DNA of 64,000 nucleotides from Cyathus striatus (Eukaryota > Basidiomycota > Agaricomycetes > Agaricales > Nidulariaceae), in assembly GCA_025738555.1 (NCBI GenBank), contig JAOVFP010000013.1:620001-684000 (forward strand), in the 5' to 3' direction. Below are positions 1 to 12,129 of this stretch, piece by piece. The notes under the pieces were generated by a model, which was given only the letters and a program-made list of their open reading frames with translations, did not search any database and was not told the origin of the DNA. Every line of letters starts with the position of its first letter. Within the stretch, counting starts at the first letter, position 1. The translations under genes were made by a program, and so were the position numbers.

Positions 1-400
1 GCTGAAATCACATTGTGTCAACACTACTTTCTGGTAATCACAATGTTATGTTTTAATAAGACAGTCAGATTCTATAGTAGACATAACTGTACTTAGATAC
101 TAATTTTGTCTAACTAACCTTAATATGTATTCTGTATCTTCATCACATGTTATCTGGTCTGGTTATGTTGACATATCTATATCTTCCATTCAATTATTAC
201 TTCTATTGTCACATTACTTATATCTTTGTCACACTTTCTATCAGTCAATCAGATGTTTTTCTTGACTAACCAATGGGCTATATGATTTCTTGTGTCTCTC
301 TTAACAGTGCTCACTACTGTTCAATTTTCATTGTTACAGAATTGCAAATATCTGCTGTGTGATCATTTCATCACATTTACCATCAGATTTTGAAACATAA
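1..400. other. AT-rich sequence, no recognised feature
   Basis: No convincing coding frame, splice-site pattern or repeat. Grades rightward into GTGAC-type simple repeats. Confidence 0.5.
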
Positions 401-589
401 AATGTGACATATATGAGATGTCTGACTAACATAATACTGTGAAAATGCAACTTGTGATAAATTTACCATTTTAATAATTTGACAGTCACATGTCAGAAAG
501 CATCAAATGATGTCAATATTTTGCCTATTTCAAACTCATTTAAATGGTACAGTATTACAAATGAGAGATGTGTGACATGTGAACAAAAT

Positions 590-1180
590 GTGAATAAATG
601 TGATGTGTTGGAATATGTAACATGTGTGATGAATATAATGGTTGTAACAGATGTTGTATAACATGAATCTGGAAATGTAACCTATGTGACTACATGACAG
701 GAGTATTATACAAGCAAATGTGAGAAGTTTGACAGCTAAGTGTGACAGCTATAAACAACAAGACAAATGTGGAATATGTGACATATGTAAATGTGTAATA
801 TATGTAAGAGTGTGATATACATGATAAAATGTGACATATGTAAAAGTGTGATGTGTGTGACAAAATGTGACGTGTCTAAAAGTGTGACATGTGTGACAAT
901 GTGTGATGTGTTTAAATGTGTGACATATCTAAAAGTGTGATGTGTGTGACAAAATGTGACATGTCAAAAAGTGTGACATGTGGTGAAAAAGTGTGACATG
1001 TGTGACAATGTGTGACGTGTTTAAATGTGTGACATGTGTGACATATCGAAATGTGTGACAAAATGTTACGTGTCAAAAAGTGTGACATGTGACAAAATAT
1101 AATGTTTGTGACAATGTGTGACATGTGTAAAGTGTGACATATGTCACATATGTCACACAGTGTGACACAATGTGACATAC
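590..1180. repeat. GTGAC minisatellite
   Basis: Degenerate short repeats built from TGTGACATGTGTGACAAAA-like words fill this stretch. The same word family recurs in the palindrome at 2.9-3.6 kb and in the arms of the fold-back elements at 9.7-11.8 and 27.9-30.9 kb. The reading frames across it are repeat translations, not genes. Confidence 0.75.
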
Positions 1181-1215
1181 ATGAACAACCTATTATGCCA
1201 CCTGCATGACCTAAT

Positions 1216-1722
1216 GATCACATTTGAGCGTGGGAATATTCTGCTAGTATTCTCATAAATGATCATATTTGAGTGTGGGAATATTCTGCTAGTATTCTCA
1301 TAAATGATCATATTTGAGCGTGGGAATATTCTGCTAGTATTATCATAAATGATCATATTTGAGCGTGGGAGTATTCTGCTAGTATTATCATAAATGATCA
1401 TATTTGAGCATGGGAATATTCTGCTAGTATTATCATAAATGATCATATTTGAGCATGGGAATATTCTGCTAGTATTATCATAAATGATCATATTTGAGCA
1501 TGGGAATATTCTGGTGGTAATATGTAAATGATCACATTTGAGTGTGTGAATACTGTGGTAGTCCTATTGTAAATGATCAGATATGAGCATGGGAACAATC
1601 TGCTAGTATTATAGTAAATGATCACATTTGAGCATGGGAATATTTTGCTAGTATTATAATAAATGATCACATTTGAGCATAGTAATATTCTGCTAGTTCT
1701 ATGGTAAATGATCACATTTGAT
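1216..1722. repeat. 45-bp tandem repeat, about 11 copies
   Basis: Direct repeat with a 45-bp period: GATCACATTTGAGCGTGGGA starts at 1216 and its counterpart at 1261, and so on. The leftmost units are nearly identical and the right-hand units diverge. Because 45 is a multiple of 3, long minus-strand frames with a 15-residue repeat arise (IFPCSNMIIYDNTSR-like). I regard these as by-products. Confidence 0.9.
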
Positions 1723-2245
1723 CGCCACTTGCCAGATGAGGAGGCATAGGAGGAGGGGGGAGACATATGCTTGTCCTCGTCATTTGTGAGACAAGGTGGC
1801 AGCGGAGGAGGGTGAGCCTAGACGAGAAGGAGGGAGGGAGTGAGATGGAAGAGGGAAGAGGGAGAAGAAGAGTATATACTCACCTTTAGCTGTGTATGCA
1901 CTCACACACACACCCTTCCCACCATGGCACCTGTGCCATAACCGCGTGTTATCGATCTTCATCTTGAAGAAGATCGATTTGTCACCTGCTGAAAACGATT
2001 GGTGGGGCAACAACATGGGAGCAGGGCTTGAGGCGAAGATGTTGGAGTAGGTCATGGGGCGACGATGTGGGAGGGGGCTTGAGGCGACAATGTGGGAAGG
2101 AGGCATGAAGTGACGATGTGAGTGATGTGCTGACATGGGAGGGTGAGGCGTGACATGGGAGAAAAAGAAAAACACAGTAGGAAAAATGACATACCGTTTA
2201 AGGAAAGTGGCATATATGATGATTATGTACCATACTGTCTCTAGA
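1723..2245. other. G-rich purine-biased spacer
   Basis: Purine-rich sequence with short repeats of a GGCGACGATGTGGGAGG type around 2030-2150. A 167-codon minus-strand frame crosses it, but it is low-complexity and shows no recognised domain. Confidence 0.4.
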
Positions 2246-2250
2246 AAATG

Positions 2251-2700
2251 TAAGGCTGTTTGGTGTATTGGTATAGCATACATTCAAGTTACTCACGTGA
2301 CTTATGCATTTGAAGAGGGTTCGATTCCAGCTCGTTGCATATTTTTACTATAAATTAATATAAGGTAACTAATACTAATAACAAGTAACTAGTAATACTA
2401 TTACTAATGGTGGCTAATAGAGAGTCCATGTCCACCTAGTTCCAACCGGAGTCCGGGTGAGTTCCAAAATGATTTAGTCCGACGGAATTCCTGCTAAACT
2501 TGCCAGACTCCAGGTGGACTCCATGCGGACTGGAACCAGACTGGAATTGAAAAAATTGGCTGGACTCGCAGCCAAAATGAGTCCAGCTGGAGTCCAGCTG
2601 GATTCCACAGACTATCTGGAAAATCCTTGAAGTCTGGACAGATAGTCCTTGGAATCCACAGAGTCCAGATGGAATGGGGGGGCAAGTGTAAAGACCTCGA
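2251..2700 (+). mobile_element. tRNA-headed SINE-like element (copy 1)
   Basis: The head resembles a tRNA gene. An A-box-like TGGTGTATTGG starts at 2261, and a perfect B-box GGTTCGATTCC lies near 2319. An AT-rich linker follows, then a body of repeated GTCCAGCTGGAGTCC-type words (2430-2670). It ends in a G-run and the tail GGCAAGTGTAAAGACCTC (to about 2698). The same order (tRNA-like head, self-complementary short-repeat body, G-run, TAAAG-CTC tail) is seen at 17776-18260. SINEs are Pol III-transcribed retroelements that depend on LINE enzymes. Assignment is by architecture only; no flanking duplication was established. Confidence 0.55.
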
Positions 2701-2754
2701 AAATATAGTGAAATTCACATGAAAAATTGGAGGTCATTACACTGCTGAGTGTGA

Positions 2755-2950
2755 TACTGTGTGTTGAGTGTGACACCCAGGGCTGAGTGTGACACCCAGG
2801 GCTGAGTGTGACACCCAGGGCTGAGTGTGACACCCAGGGCTGAGTGTGACACCCAGGGCTGAGTGTGACACCATGGGCTGAGTGTGACACCATGTGCTGA
2901 GTTTGACATGTGACACCCAGAGCTGAATGTGACACCATTTGCTGAGTGTG
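2755..2950. repeat. 20-bp tandem repeat (GAGTGTGACACCCAGGGCT type)
   Basis: About nine tandem units of roughly 20 bp lie in the outer left arm of the palindrome centred near 3.24 kb. The right arm carries fewer units, so copy number has changed since the arms formed. Confidence 0.85.
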
Positions 2951-3600
2951 ATGCTGGGGTGTGACAATGTTTATCAAATGATGAGTATGACCCTGCATGC
3001 AGAGTGTCTAAGCTGTACCTAGACTCTATTGTCACAGTTGTAACATGTTTCCTACAGTCCTCAAACTTGTCACACATGTGTGAAAGTGTGACATATTGGA
3101 AAATGTTGGAAGAAGCGTGACATGTGTGACATGTGTGGGAAAAAATGCGACATGTTGGAAAATGTTGGGGAAAAAAGCGTGACATGTGTGACAAGCGTGA
3201 GGAAAATGTGACATATGTGACACGCGTGGGAAAATGTGACATATGTGACACGCGTGGGAAAATGTGATATGTCGGGAAAAGTGTAGCAAATGTGATGATT
3301 ATGGTATGTGACACTTTTCCAACATGTCACATTTTTCCCACGCATGTCACACATGTCACGCTTTTTCCAACATTTTCCAATATGTCACACTTTCACACAT
3401 GTGTGACAAGTTTGAGGACTGTAGGAAACATGTTACAACTGTGACAATAGAGTCTAGGTACAGCTTAGACACTCTGCATGCAGGGTCATACTCATCATTT
3501 GATAAACATTGTCACACCCCAGCATCACACTCAGCAAATGGTGTCACATTTAGCTCTGGGTGTCACATGTCAAGCTCAGCACATGGTGTCACACTCAGCA
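2880..3600. repeat. Large near-perfect palindrome (fold-back)
   Basis: Sequence from about 2880-3155 is repeated in inverse orientation at about 3325-3600. Examples are the blocks around CTAAGCTGTACCTAGACTC (left) and GAGTCTAGGTACAGCTTAG (right). As a result, minus-strand and plus-strand frames encode almost the same peptide. The spacer (3155-3325) is GTGACATGTGTGAC minisatellite. No terminal duplication was found, so the element boundaries are uncertain. Confidence 0.85.
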
Positions 3601-3639
3601 CGCAGTATTACACTCTACTCTTGTATAAGCTTCACATGA

Positions 3640-3833
3640 GTATCACATGAATTTCACATGAACTTCACTGAGTGACATGAATGTCAGGTGAAAAATTCAT
3701 GTGAATTTTCACTTCATCTTCACATGAAATTATTAGCAGTGTTCTCACTGAAATTCAGCAAAAATAATGCAAAAAGTTCACATGAATTTCATGTGAAATT
3801 CACGTGAAAGGGGGGGGGAACATAAAGAGCTCC
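3640..3833 (+). mobile_element. SINE-like tail module without head
   Basis: Self-complementary CACATGAATTTCATGTGAA-type words, then a G-run and AACATAAAGAGCTC (3810-3833). This matches the body-plus-tail half of the SINE-like units ending at 2698 and 18260. No tRNA-like head is visible upstream, so it may be 5'-truncated. Confidence 0.45.
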
Positions 3834-3945
3834 ATTTTTTCATTCTTTGGCTGTGTAACACCATAGTCCTTGTTCTTATATCGAGCTTACATTGTGTGAA
3901 TGAGAATGTAAAGAAATATTATGATTAGACAAATAACAGACATAC

Positions 3946-6280
3946 ATAGATAGCTCTTTTCATAGATCCAACTCCAATAAATCCAGTTCTGAAATGTTGA
4001 TTTTGTTCAAAGAGCTTCTCTCCTTCCATCCAGCTGTTACTAGCTGCCACTTCAATAGAGTGAAGGTGTTCTTCTTTCTTCATCATAACCTCTCCAGAGC
4101 CAGAGGGATCAAAGTGTGCTGTTGTACAAATAAAGGTGCAACTAATCATCTCCACATGGTGAGCCTGGAATATTTTGTTCCCAATGAAGCTTCCAGGTGT
4201 ATTAGACATGATGTGATCTGGAATTCTGTATCCACTGTGAAGTACTGGTTACCCCTTGGAGCCCATGCCTGTCTTGGACCGGTTTGGAGGATTTTCTGAG
4301 AAATCCTTGGTAGTTGTTGAGCTGAGAGCTCATTTGCATGAGCCTTCTCTTGCACTACTTTGTACAGCTGATGATGTTAAATAATCACTGTCATCTTCAG
4401 TATGAAACTAGAGTGCAAAGTGATGAATGAATGAGTTGCACACACTGAAAATGCTAAGAAAACACATACAACATTTTCAAATGTATAGACAAGGCACATC
4501 TCTATTTCGTTAGCTGCCAGTGATGTAGCACTTTCAAGCCTTTGAGTAACAAATTCATTAAGCAAGTCACAAACTTTCTTGTCCCATTGGATCATTACAG
4601 ACGAGTATCTCCCTATATTTTCATGGGAGTATGTCATGACCGTGCCCCTAGCCTGACTTGGCGGCAGAGTACAAGGGGGTGACTACAGAGAAGCGAGGGG
4701 TGAGTATGAGATGAAACAGAGAATGAGAACTCAAGGGGTAGGACTTCGGCTTCAGCTTATGTGCTGCGCCCCTGGGATTCCTGGTCCTGGATTTCGGAGT
4801 AAGGGCAAGCCCTTCAGAGAAGACAAGAGATGAGAAGATGAGAGGTGTAACTCAAGTCAGACAAGAGGGTGAGGACATAGTTCAATACGAAACTGAAGAC
4901 TAAAGTACAAATCGAGTGCTACTTAAATACTAGAGACTTGGAGTAAGTAAAGGCCACTGGTCTTGGCCAGCAGAGAAGTATGGTCAGGGTAGGCATACAT
5001 AGAATGAATACTATAACTAATTAAACATAATAAAACATATTGGAGAAGTGAGTGTGTATGGCAGTGTAAAGTGAAACTGATAGTGGTGCACTTAAGAATA
5101 ATAAGTGACTCACTATGAGATGTATACTACAATACTGAGAGGATAGCTCAGTAGAATGGAAGAAAGGAAACAGAAGTAATCTATGTACAGTAAGCAATAA
5201 GTAATGATGAGAACGTAAGCAAAGTCTGGAGTAAACAAAGGTGAAGGCGGAGTAAGGGCATAGGAGTCCAGAGGTAGGCGATACAGGATATGACAGAGTA
5301 TATGGTGACATTACCCCTAAGAATCAAATAATCAGGTTTATTATATTATTGAAACTATGCAGACTTCACACCAGTTTAACTGTGCAGCCTGAGGGTGACA
5401 AGACTGAAATTGTTGTCACACTCGAGATAGGAGATCGTCTAGTGCAATCTTTACAGAATCATATGTATTGTATACATGAGTATAGGCCAACTAAAACTAT
5501 ACATTTATGGTCAGTTAAGTAAGTATGAATGTCATTTAACACAAACATATCTCATTCATCTTTCCAGTCGAAAGTTTTAACTGCCAAATGGTTGCAGTAA
5601 TTTTAAGGCCAGCTAATGCTACCAACTGTTGAGCTGTATGGTTGTTTTTCTTCTGGTGGTGCTCATTTATGAATGCAACTGCATGGTTTACTCTTCCCAA
5701 ATTTCCACCCTTCAAAACAGTGTGTACTTTATGTCCAAAGTGATGTTGCAAAGCATTGAACTGAGATGTTGCAGCTATTTGAAAAACAGAGGCTGCAATC
5801 TGATTGGGATTGGAAGTTGTTGAAATGCTACCACTGCAACTTGCATCAAATTCAAATTCATGCTGGACAAACTCCAAGTTGGCATCACTACTAGTAGTGG
5901 CTTGAAGAATCTGATGTAGGGAAGGAAATCTTTCATACAGCACTTTTGGAACTAATTCTTGTGTTTCTAAATAGTAAATGTCACATTAATATAGGGAAAT
6001 ATCAATGTAGGTCATATACTCACTGTAGTGAGTCATGCATTTAGCACAAAGACCACCACAAATGCAACTGGTCATTATGCCACAGGCTGCGCACTGTGGT
6101 CTTTCCTAAAGAAAAATAGTTGACTCATCAATTCATTATTCAGGATGTTGAAATTCAGTAACTTACAGACAGTTGCCAAAGCTCAGGCTCTGACTTTCCA
6201 GGAAATTTCTGTAAACATTTGTTACACTTTGAGTCAGGAAGTCGTGGAAAGGAATTAGAACAATCTGTACAGATAGTCAT
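3946..6280 (-). pseudogene. Alpha-kinase-like gene, 3'-truncated
   Basis: The ATG is at 6280. The first exon begins MTICTDCSNSFPRL and continues with C-x2-C pairs (CNKC). A second exon near 6020-6110 holds more Cys pairs (CAACG, CICGG, CAKC), so the N-terminus looks zinc-binding. Later exons include about 5536-5943 and 4377-4637. The last visible exon has WMEGEKLF and GFIGVGSMKRAIY, which resembles the nucleotide-binding strand region of Agaricomycete alpha-type kinases that carry such Cys-rich N-termini. It ends at a GTATGT donor (3945) with no following exon, because SINE-like repeats begin at 3.83 kb. A 679-bp insertion-like block (4632-5310) lies inside. Family call is from memory; the kinase catalytic half is absent. 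Confidence 0.4.
4632..5310. mobile_element. Candidate solo LTR or similar insertion
   Basis: This 679-bp block begins TGTCATGACC and ends GGTGACA, giving TG...CA ends with a 5-bp inverted tip (TGTCA/TGACA) as in many LTRs. It interrupts the alpha-kinase-like gene and its composition differs from the flanking exons. I could not find a matching 4-6 bp target duplication (left flank GAGTA, right flank TTACC), so the ends or the class may be wrong. Confidence 0.3.
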
Positions 6281-6499
6281 ATGTAGAGGGATAGATCTTG
6301 CATGCAAAGTTGAACACATGCTAGCATATCAACTGTATATATAGTGCTAGTAGACTGGTGGTTGCTGGGATCTGAAGCACGTTGCATGTGTGAGTGGTTT
6401 TCATTTGGAACAAATGTTTCAGTGATATTAAAATGCAAGTTCTGCAAATGCTGATAAGAGCTTAACTTTATTCTGCTTTACTTCAGCTATGGTACAATA

Positions 6500-7943
6500 T
6501 TACTGAATATCTTTCAAAGGTAAGTAGCAGGGGCTAGTAGAGAATTTGTAGTAGTGATCCAAAATATGCCAAATGTTACCGAAGTTCAGATTTTGAATAT
6601 GTAAGCTATCATATGCCTCCTGGGCTTTCTCCACATATTCACTTGACACAAACTCAAGCAGAGGTCCATCTTCTGATTCAATCATAGCTTGTTTGACTTC
6701 ATGCACAACATTCAGATCCACTGGAAGAATGCAGTTGTGACATTCCAGATAGTCCAGCTTTCTCTTTATTTTTATGTTAGCTATAGGCATCATGAATGTT
6801 GATGTATCTTTTCAGTTCTTTTCAAAGTTGTTTGGACCAGAGCCAACAAAATAATTCACTTTTATAAATCAGAAAAACCATAAGGTGAAACAGAGAAAAA
6901 GTATACTCACTACTGATTAGGATTGTGCAGATTATACATTCCAGTTTCTTCACCCATTTGGAATGCTTGTACAGCAGTATCCCCAAATTTGAGCTTTAAA
7001 TAAAGCCAAGATCTTTCAATGGAAATGTTGTGGACACTTCTAATATATACATGGGCAGGGAATGCTTCATGCTTGTAATCTGGGTGTGCTGTTTGACTAA
7101 AAGCAACAGAGAGGTTTCAGAACTTTAAGATTAGAATATCAATGCAATTAATGCCACATACCAAAGAGCCACCACAAGCCCATGCAGCTTGGTAGTCTCA
7201 GAACCACAATCAGTACTGACTTGAAGAGGTGGACCTAGTAAGAAAAACCCAAAAACACAATCAAATTACCAGTTGGAAATACAAAATACTTCAAACATCT
7301 CAATGCACCTTCTGCTTTCTCTACAGCACAGAGAAATAGGTAAGCAATGGTACTACCAAGTCAATTGCTGGGAACAACCCAAGCATCAATGAATTTGCCA
7401 GTGGCATCATTGACTATAGCCCAGATGGAAAAACCAATGCAGTAGAGTTTGTCATGTCCATCAGCTGCCCACCATTCATTACATCCAACTGGAACTTTTG
7501 GTGTTCTCTGGATTTTCTTTGCACCTGGATCATGATGTTCAAATACTTCAGGAGCATGAATGTGCATTTTTTGTGTGACATAGTTCCTGTTCCATTGCTA
7601 GCTTATGGAAAATTGTACAAGGACCTTTGACCAGCAAGATCTGCATCAACCAAATCTAGAACAAGTTGCTGGGCCTCAATATCACCTAAATGTTTCATAG
7701 TTGTATGACTTCCATGTAATCCTAACTCTTTGTGTCTTTGTTTAATAGTATGGGGACTAGATCACAATTAGTGGGTGAGTCATGACTTTTGACAACTTCA
7801 GCAAATAGCACAAACTTCATCCCTATGTCATACTCTGCTCTCAATCTCTCAGATATATCTTCAGGTTTGGTGACAAGTTCATGGTGGTACTTCATGAGGG
7901 CATCACGAAGAATGGGATCTGATGCTGGCACTAAATATTTCAA
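6500..7943 (-). pseudogene. DDE/RNase-H-fold integrase (transposase) remnant, multi-exon
   Basis: This belongs to the Agaricomycete 'integrase core' transposase group I recognise by its WSADGHDKL-type motif. In order on the minus strand: an N-terminal helix-rich DNA-binding segment (7943-7750, SDPILRDALMKYHHELV); MHIHAPEVFEHHDPGAKK; the first catalytic Asp in WWAADGHDKLY (about 7460) and DATGKFIDAWVVPSN; the second Asp in VSTDCGSET (about 7205); the catalytic Glu in RSVHNISIERSWLYLKL (about 7020); and a C-terminal part (6500-6793, LDYLECHNCILPVDLNVV). All three acidic residues are present. At least one frame change near 7570-7600 cannot be explained by a simple intron, so I call it decayed. 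No terminal repeats found. Confidence 0.65.
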
Positions 7944-7949
7944 ATGAGA

Positions 7950-9672
7950 ATATCAACTGAAATTATATTACTTCAAACATACAAACTTCTTTGTATTGAT
8001 TTTTACCCTGAGGGTTTCAATTATATGAGGACATGATAACAAGGAAACAGTGTGAGGGAGTAACTTGTACAAGCCTAAGAGGTTAGAGATGTTTACAACA
8101 GGGTGATAGTAGCTAGATTATGTAATATAACTACTTACTCGTAAAACAATGTAACTGGGTGGTGAGTCTGGAGGGAATTTCACAGAAGATCAGTGTTAAT
8201 GACACTTCCAGGCAAAAGGGGGTAGAAGGGGGATGTATAGGATGGTGGGAAAATAACTAAGTAGTGGTTATGTAATGTCTCTGGCTATGTATGGTGCAAT
8301 GTGTGATTCTCTAGGAGTTTGTGGTTTCTCTTACTAGACTCAAATCAAATCACTTAAACAATAATCTTGGAAAGTTCACTTTAATTCACTACACTATGTC
8401 AAGGTACTTTATAATGGAAGCTGTGTGGGGGATAGCTTAGGTCTACAGGACAAAACTTGTCTACTTTATATACTGCTGGAAATATGGTGGCTGAGGGTAC
8501 TACATAGCTGCTAGATAGGTACACTCGAGGTACTAGGGAGGGTAAACTACATTACTGACAGGGGGAAGCTGTTCACTCATGGAGCGTGCTGGACAGGGGG
8601 TCACATGTCTGTCATAGGAGGTTGCATGACAGGGGGATATGGCACTGTGCATGTTCCTTCGGTCAGGATGGGATTGGCTATACGCGAATGTGCTAAGAAT
8701 AGCACAAAGATCTTATCAGGGTTTAGGGTTTATCACTTTAATTAAACATGCATTGCTTCGCCAGTTACTCTGAGAGAAGTCAATCAGTCAGCTTGGGGTT
8801 CTGGGGTTTGCCAAAGTGTCTAAGTGAGGTGCTTCGTCATTGCTTGCTCCTCTTGGGTAGTGATCACATTCGATCATGTGACCTTCGCGCATCACTAGAT
8901 GTGTTCTGGCTGTTATCCATTTAGTCACTGAGTTTCATGCTGCTGCTTTAACTGTCACTTCTGTGCATAGTACCACCTTAGTCATTGTCATATTCACACC
9001 CTTGGTAAGTGTACTTCTTAATACTTTTAACTGGCAGCTCAGGTCTCACTCCAATTCTGTAACTAACTCATGTTTGTTACCATTTGGTGAGTACTAATTA
9101 CATGTATAGAAAAGCTAAGAATCATGACTATAGGTAGTGTATGCCCATCAGGCATCTCAAGCCCCAGCTGCAGCAAAAAGTGTCAAGGAACCACATTTGT
9201 GACACACAGAACCACTGAGAATGTAAGCACTGAAGCATGTGTTTCTGGGGCAGTATGGTGATGGGTTGGGAGCATTGAAGAAGGACATTCCCAGATGAAA
9301 AAGGCTATAGAAGAAGGCTCTACAGAAGTCCTGGCTTAACTGTTACTGTAAACCATTGTTTCATCAGAATTCAGAATGTATTATTTCAACATTGATTCTA
9401 TCATTATGGGTTACTGAACACATAAAGGCTGAAACCTTGCTTAATGGTAGTAGTTCTTACTAATCAGTTATGACGAACAATGAACCTCCTTTGAATTGAC
9501 ATCGATAGTGTCCCTAGCCTCCATAATCCAGTACTGAGACTAGCCTAACACTGAATCATACCACCACTAGCTTAGGAGTATCCTGTTTCCCTATGTCACA
9601 CCTTTTAGCAAACAAATTTGATGATGTAAAATGGTGAAATACATAAGTATATCATTCATATTAGTAGTACAA
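7950..9672. other. Intergenic, no recognised gene
   Basis: No domain or long frame on either strand. Scattered short frames only. Confidence 0.5.
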
Positions 9673-9679
9673 AGGTATC

Positions 9680-11785
9680 CATAAGTGTCAGCCAATTATT
9701 TTCATTAAATGCCTAGATTTTATGATCACCCACTATTATATATGTAGTATTGAATGTATGATTAGTAGTGAATCTATAAGTGATCTTAAGTGATCTTTCA
9801 GTGTTTAGTAGTGTTTCAGGTGGATATTCACTTACTACTGGTACTAATGAATCTACAGGTGATCATAAGTGATCATTAGGTGTTTCAAGTACATATTCAC
9901 TTATTACTGATACTAAAGAATGTATAGGTGATCATAAGTGATCATTATATATTACAATAGAATATTATTTTGAGTAATATCACATTTGTCACACATTTCC
10001 CGTGCGTCACATTTGTAACATCATTCCTGAGCATCACACATATCCTGCACATCACAATTGTCACATCATTCCCGCGCTTCGCATATTTCCCACGCTTCAC
10101 ATTTGTCACGCTTTCACGTGCGTCACATTTGTCACACATTTCCTGTGTGTCACACATTTGTCAAGCTTTAACGTGTTTGTCATGCTTTAATGTGTTTGTC
10201 ATGCTTTGGAAGCATGTCACATGTTTCCATACTTTTCACAATCAATGAATTAGAGCATGCAGTAATGCTATATTAAACTCCTAGCCTATTGTTTAGTAAT
10301 GTAATTCAGGCTCTTGCATTGACAACTCTACATTGATGATTCAGCAATGGCCACATTTCTGAGGTGCAGCACATTTGTCATGTTTTTGAGATGCATGATG
10401 TGTTTTTCATACATGTTGTGCTTGTCAAGCTCATTGCAACTTTTTTGCAAATGTCACACTTCTCAATCATGTGAGATTTATATGTCTCTGCAACTATTGA
10501 ATTGTAGAATTGGAAGACTTAACATGGAAAATGACAATCTGAGAGTTGTGGAATTGCGGTAGTAATAAGAAACTAGAATGAAAGATGTAGAGTGTTTATG
10601 TAGTTGGAGTCTTAGCACTATTGACAGAGCATGAGATACTTGAAAATGAGATGTTATGAGATGATTTATATGAGGTCTAGAGATGTAATGAAATGACAAA
10701 GTAAAAACTATAATGTTTTGTCTGGATATGAGGGATGATGAGGTTATGAAAGAACTACACATGTAAGACAAATGTGAAAGAATGGTGAATATATGTAATT
10801 CCACATCACAACAAATTCACATGTCTCAGTTATTAGATGGTCATGATTCTTGTATCAACCATTACTTATTCTTATATCTTCAACACACATTATTGAGTCA
10901 CATATATGATTACTCTGTATGATTTCATGACACTTCTACACTGTCATATGTGTTTCACTTTTCTGACATATGTGATATTGCTCTTTTAGTGTCAGTATTC
11001 ATTTATACATATGAAAACCACCTCCTGTAATTCTCTACACATTCTTGTGCAGTGGTGATTACTTACTTGCTTTTCTATTCTTTAGTTTAGTATTAATTCA
11101 CTTAAGGCCTCTTTGCCTTTTCTTCTCTCTTGCCTAAAACAACTTACTATTACTTCTCCATAGTCATGTGCAGTATTGTTATTGACAGGATCTGTAAAAA
11201 GTACAGAAACATTTTCATTATAGACTTGTTGGAATACCATCAACATGCTACAATCATTACACACATGCAAGGATAATGTACTTAAAATGTATGGCACTCC
11301 TCTTAAATGTGACAAACACATTAAAGCGTGACAAACGCGTTAAAGCGTGACAAATGTGTGACACGTGGGAAATGTGTTACAAAAGTGATGTGTGGGATAT
11401 GCGTGATGCTCAGGAATGATGTTACAAATGTGACACATGGGAAATGTGTGACAATTGTGACGCATGTGGATGCGTGACAAATGTGATATTACTCAAAATA
11501 ATATTCTATTGTAATATATAATGATCACTTATGATCACCTATACATTCTTTAGTATCAGTAATAAGTGAATATGTACTTGAAACACCTAATGATCACTTA
11601 TGATCACCTGTAGATTCATTAGTACCAGTAGTAAGTGAATATCCACCTGAAACACTACTAAACACTGAAAGATCACTTAAGATCACTTATAGATTCACTA
11701 CTAATCATACATTCAATACTACATATATAATAGTGGGTGATCATAAAATCTAGGCATTTAATGAAAAAATTGGCTGACACCCCTC
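9680..11785. mobile_element. Fold-back element B, 7-bp target duplication
   Basis: Left tip CATAAGTGTCAGCC at 9680; the right tip, read inward from 11785, is GAGGGGTGTCAGCC. It is flanked by AGGTATC (9673-9679) and AGGTGTC (11786-11792), a 7-bp duplication with one transition. The arms are inverted copies of each other: about 77-bp GATCATAAGTGATC units, then GTGACAAATGTGACGCGTG-type minisatellite. The roughly 1.07-kb centre (10.26-11.33 kb) matches the centre of element E at 29.0-29.95 kb. No transposase is visible, so it is presumably non-autonomous. Confidence 0.8.
11082..11321 (-). CDS. Short frame conserved between fold-back elements B and E
   Basis: A 79-codon frame in the core of element B. 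It shares long identical stretches (FQQVYNENV, FTDPVNNN, AHDYGEV, SCFRQER, KGKEA) with a frame at 29746-29952 in element E. No known domain. Shared DNA ancestry alone explains the similarity; whether selection acts on the peptide cannot be judged from two copies. Confidence 0.2.
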   Translation of the reverse strand: MCLSHLRGVPYILSTLSLHVCNDCSMLMVFQQVYNENVSVLFTDPVNNNTAHDYGEVIVSCFRQERRKGKEALSELILN

Positions 11786-12129
11786 AGGTGTCAGTACCAT
11801 GTAGGTATGTAATAGATTTCTCTTTGATATAGAACAGTCCCTAACTATAAAATTTAGCACACATGAGCATGCAAGAACAAGAAACAAGACACCACTCACT
11901 GGATTCACATTACCATCAAGGTCTTCTTTGATTTACCGCCCTTGTGCTTCTTTTCTCCATATCAAAAAAGGGAGTCAGTGGTATACATTGAAGAGAGAGA
12001 AAGAAAGAATACAAACACTGAGTCTTGACAAGTGATGCAAAGTGAAAGAGCCATTAAGCTGTGCTTCAACCTCCCACAGGTGTACTGAACTCTTCTATCA
12101 GTGTGAGTGATACATAACACACACACACT

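Noticed and set aside
1216..1722. CRISPR-like regular repeat array
   Set aside because: Units are contiguous 45-bp tandem copies without unique spacers, and the DNA is fungal.
1153..1766. Minus-strand frames with 15-residue repeats
   Set aside because: They are translations of a 45-bp tandem repeat and have no independent evidence of coding.
2251..2345. Functional tRNA gene
   Set aside because: A and B boxes are clear, but acceptor and anticodon stems do not pair properly and the unit continues into a SINE-like body.
2715..3650. Two opposite-strand frames encoding nearly the same peptide
   Set aside because: Explained by the DNA palindrome; cysteine/histidine-rich appearance comes from GTGAC/GTCAC words, not zinc fingers.
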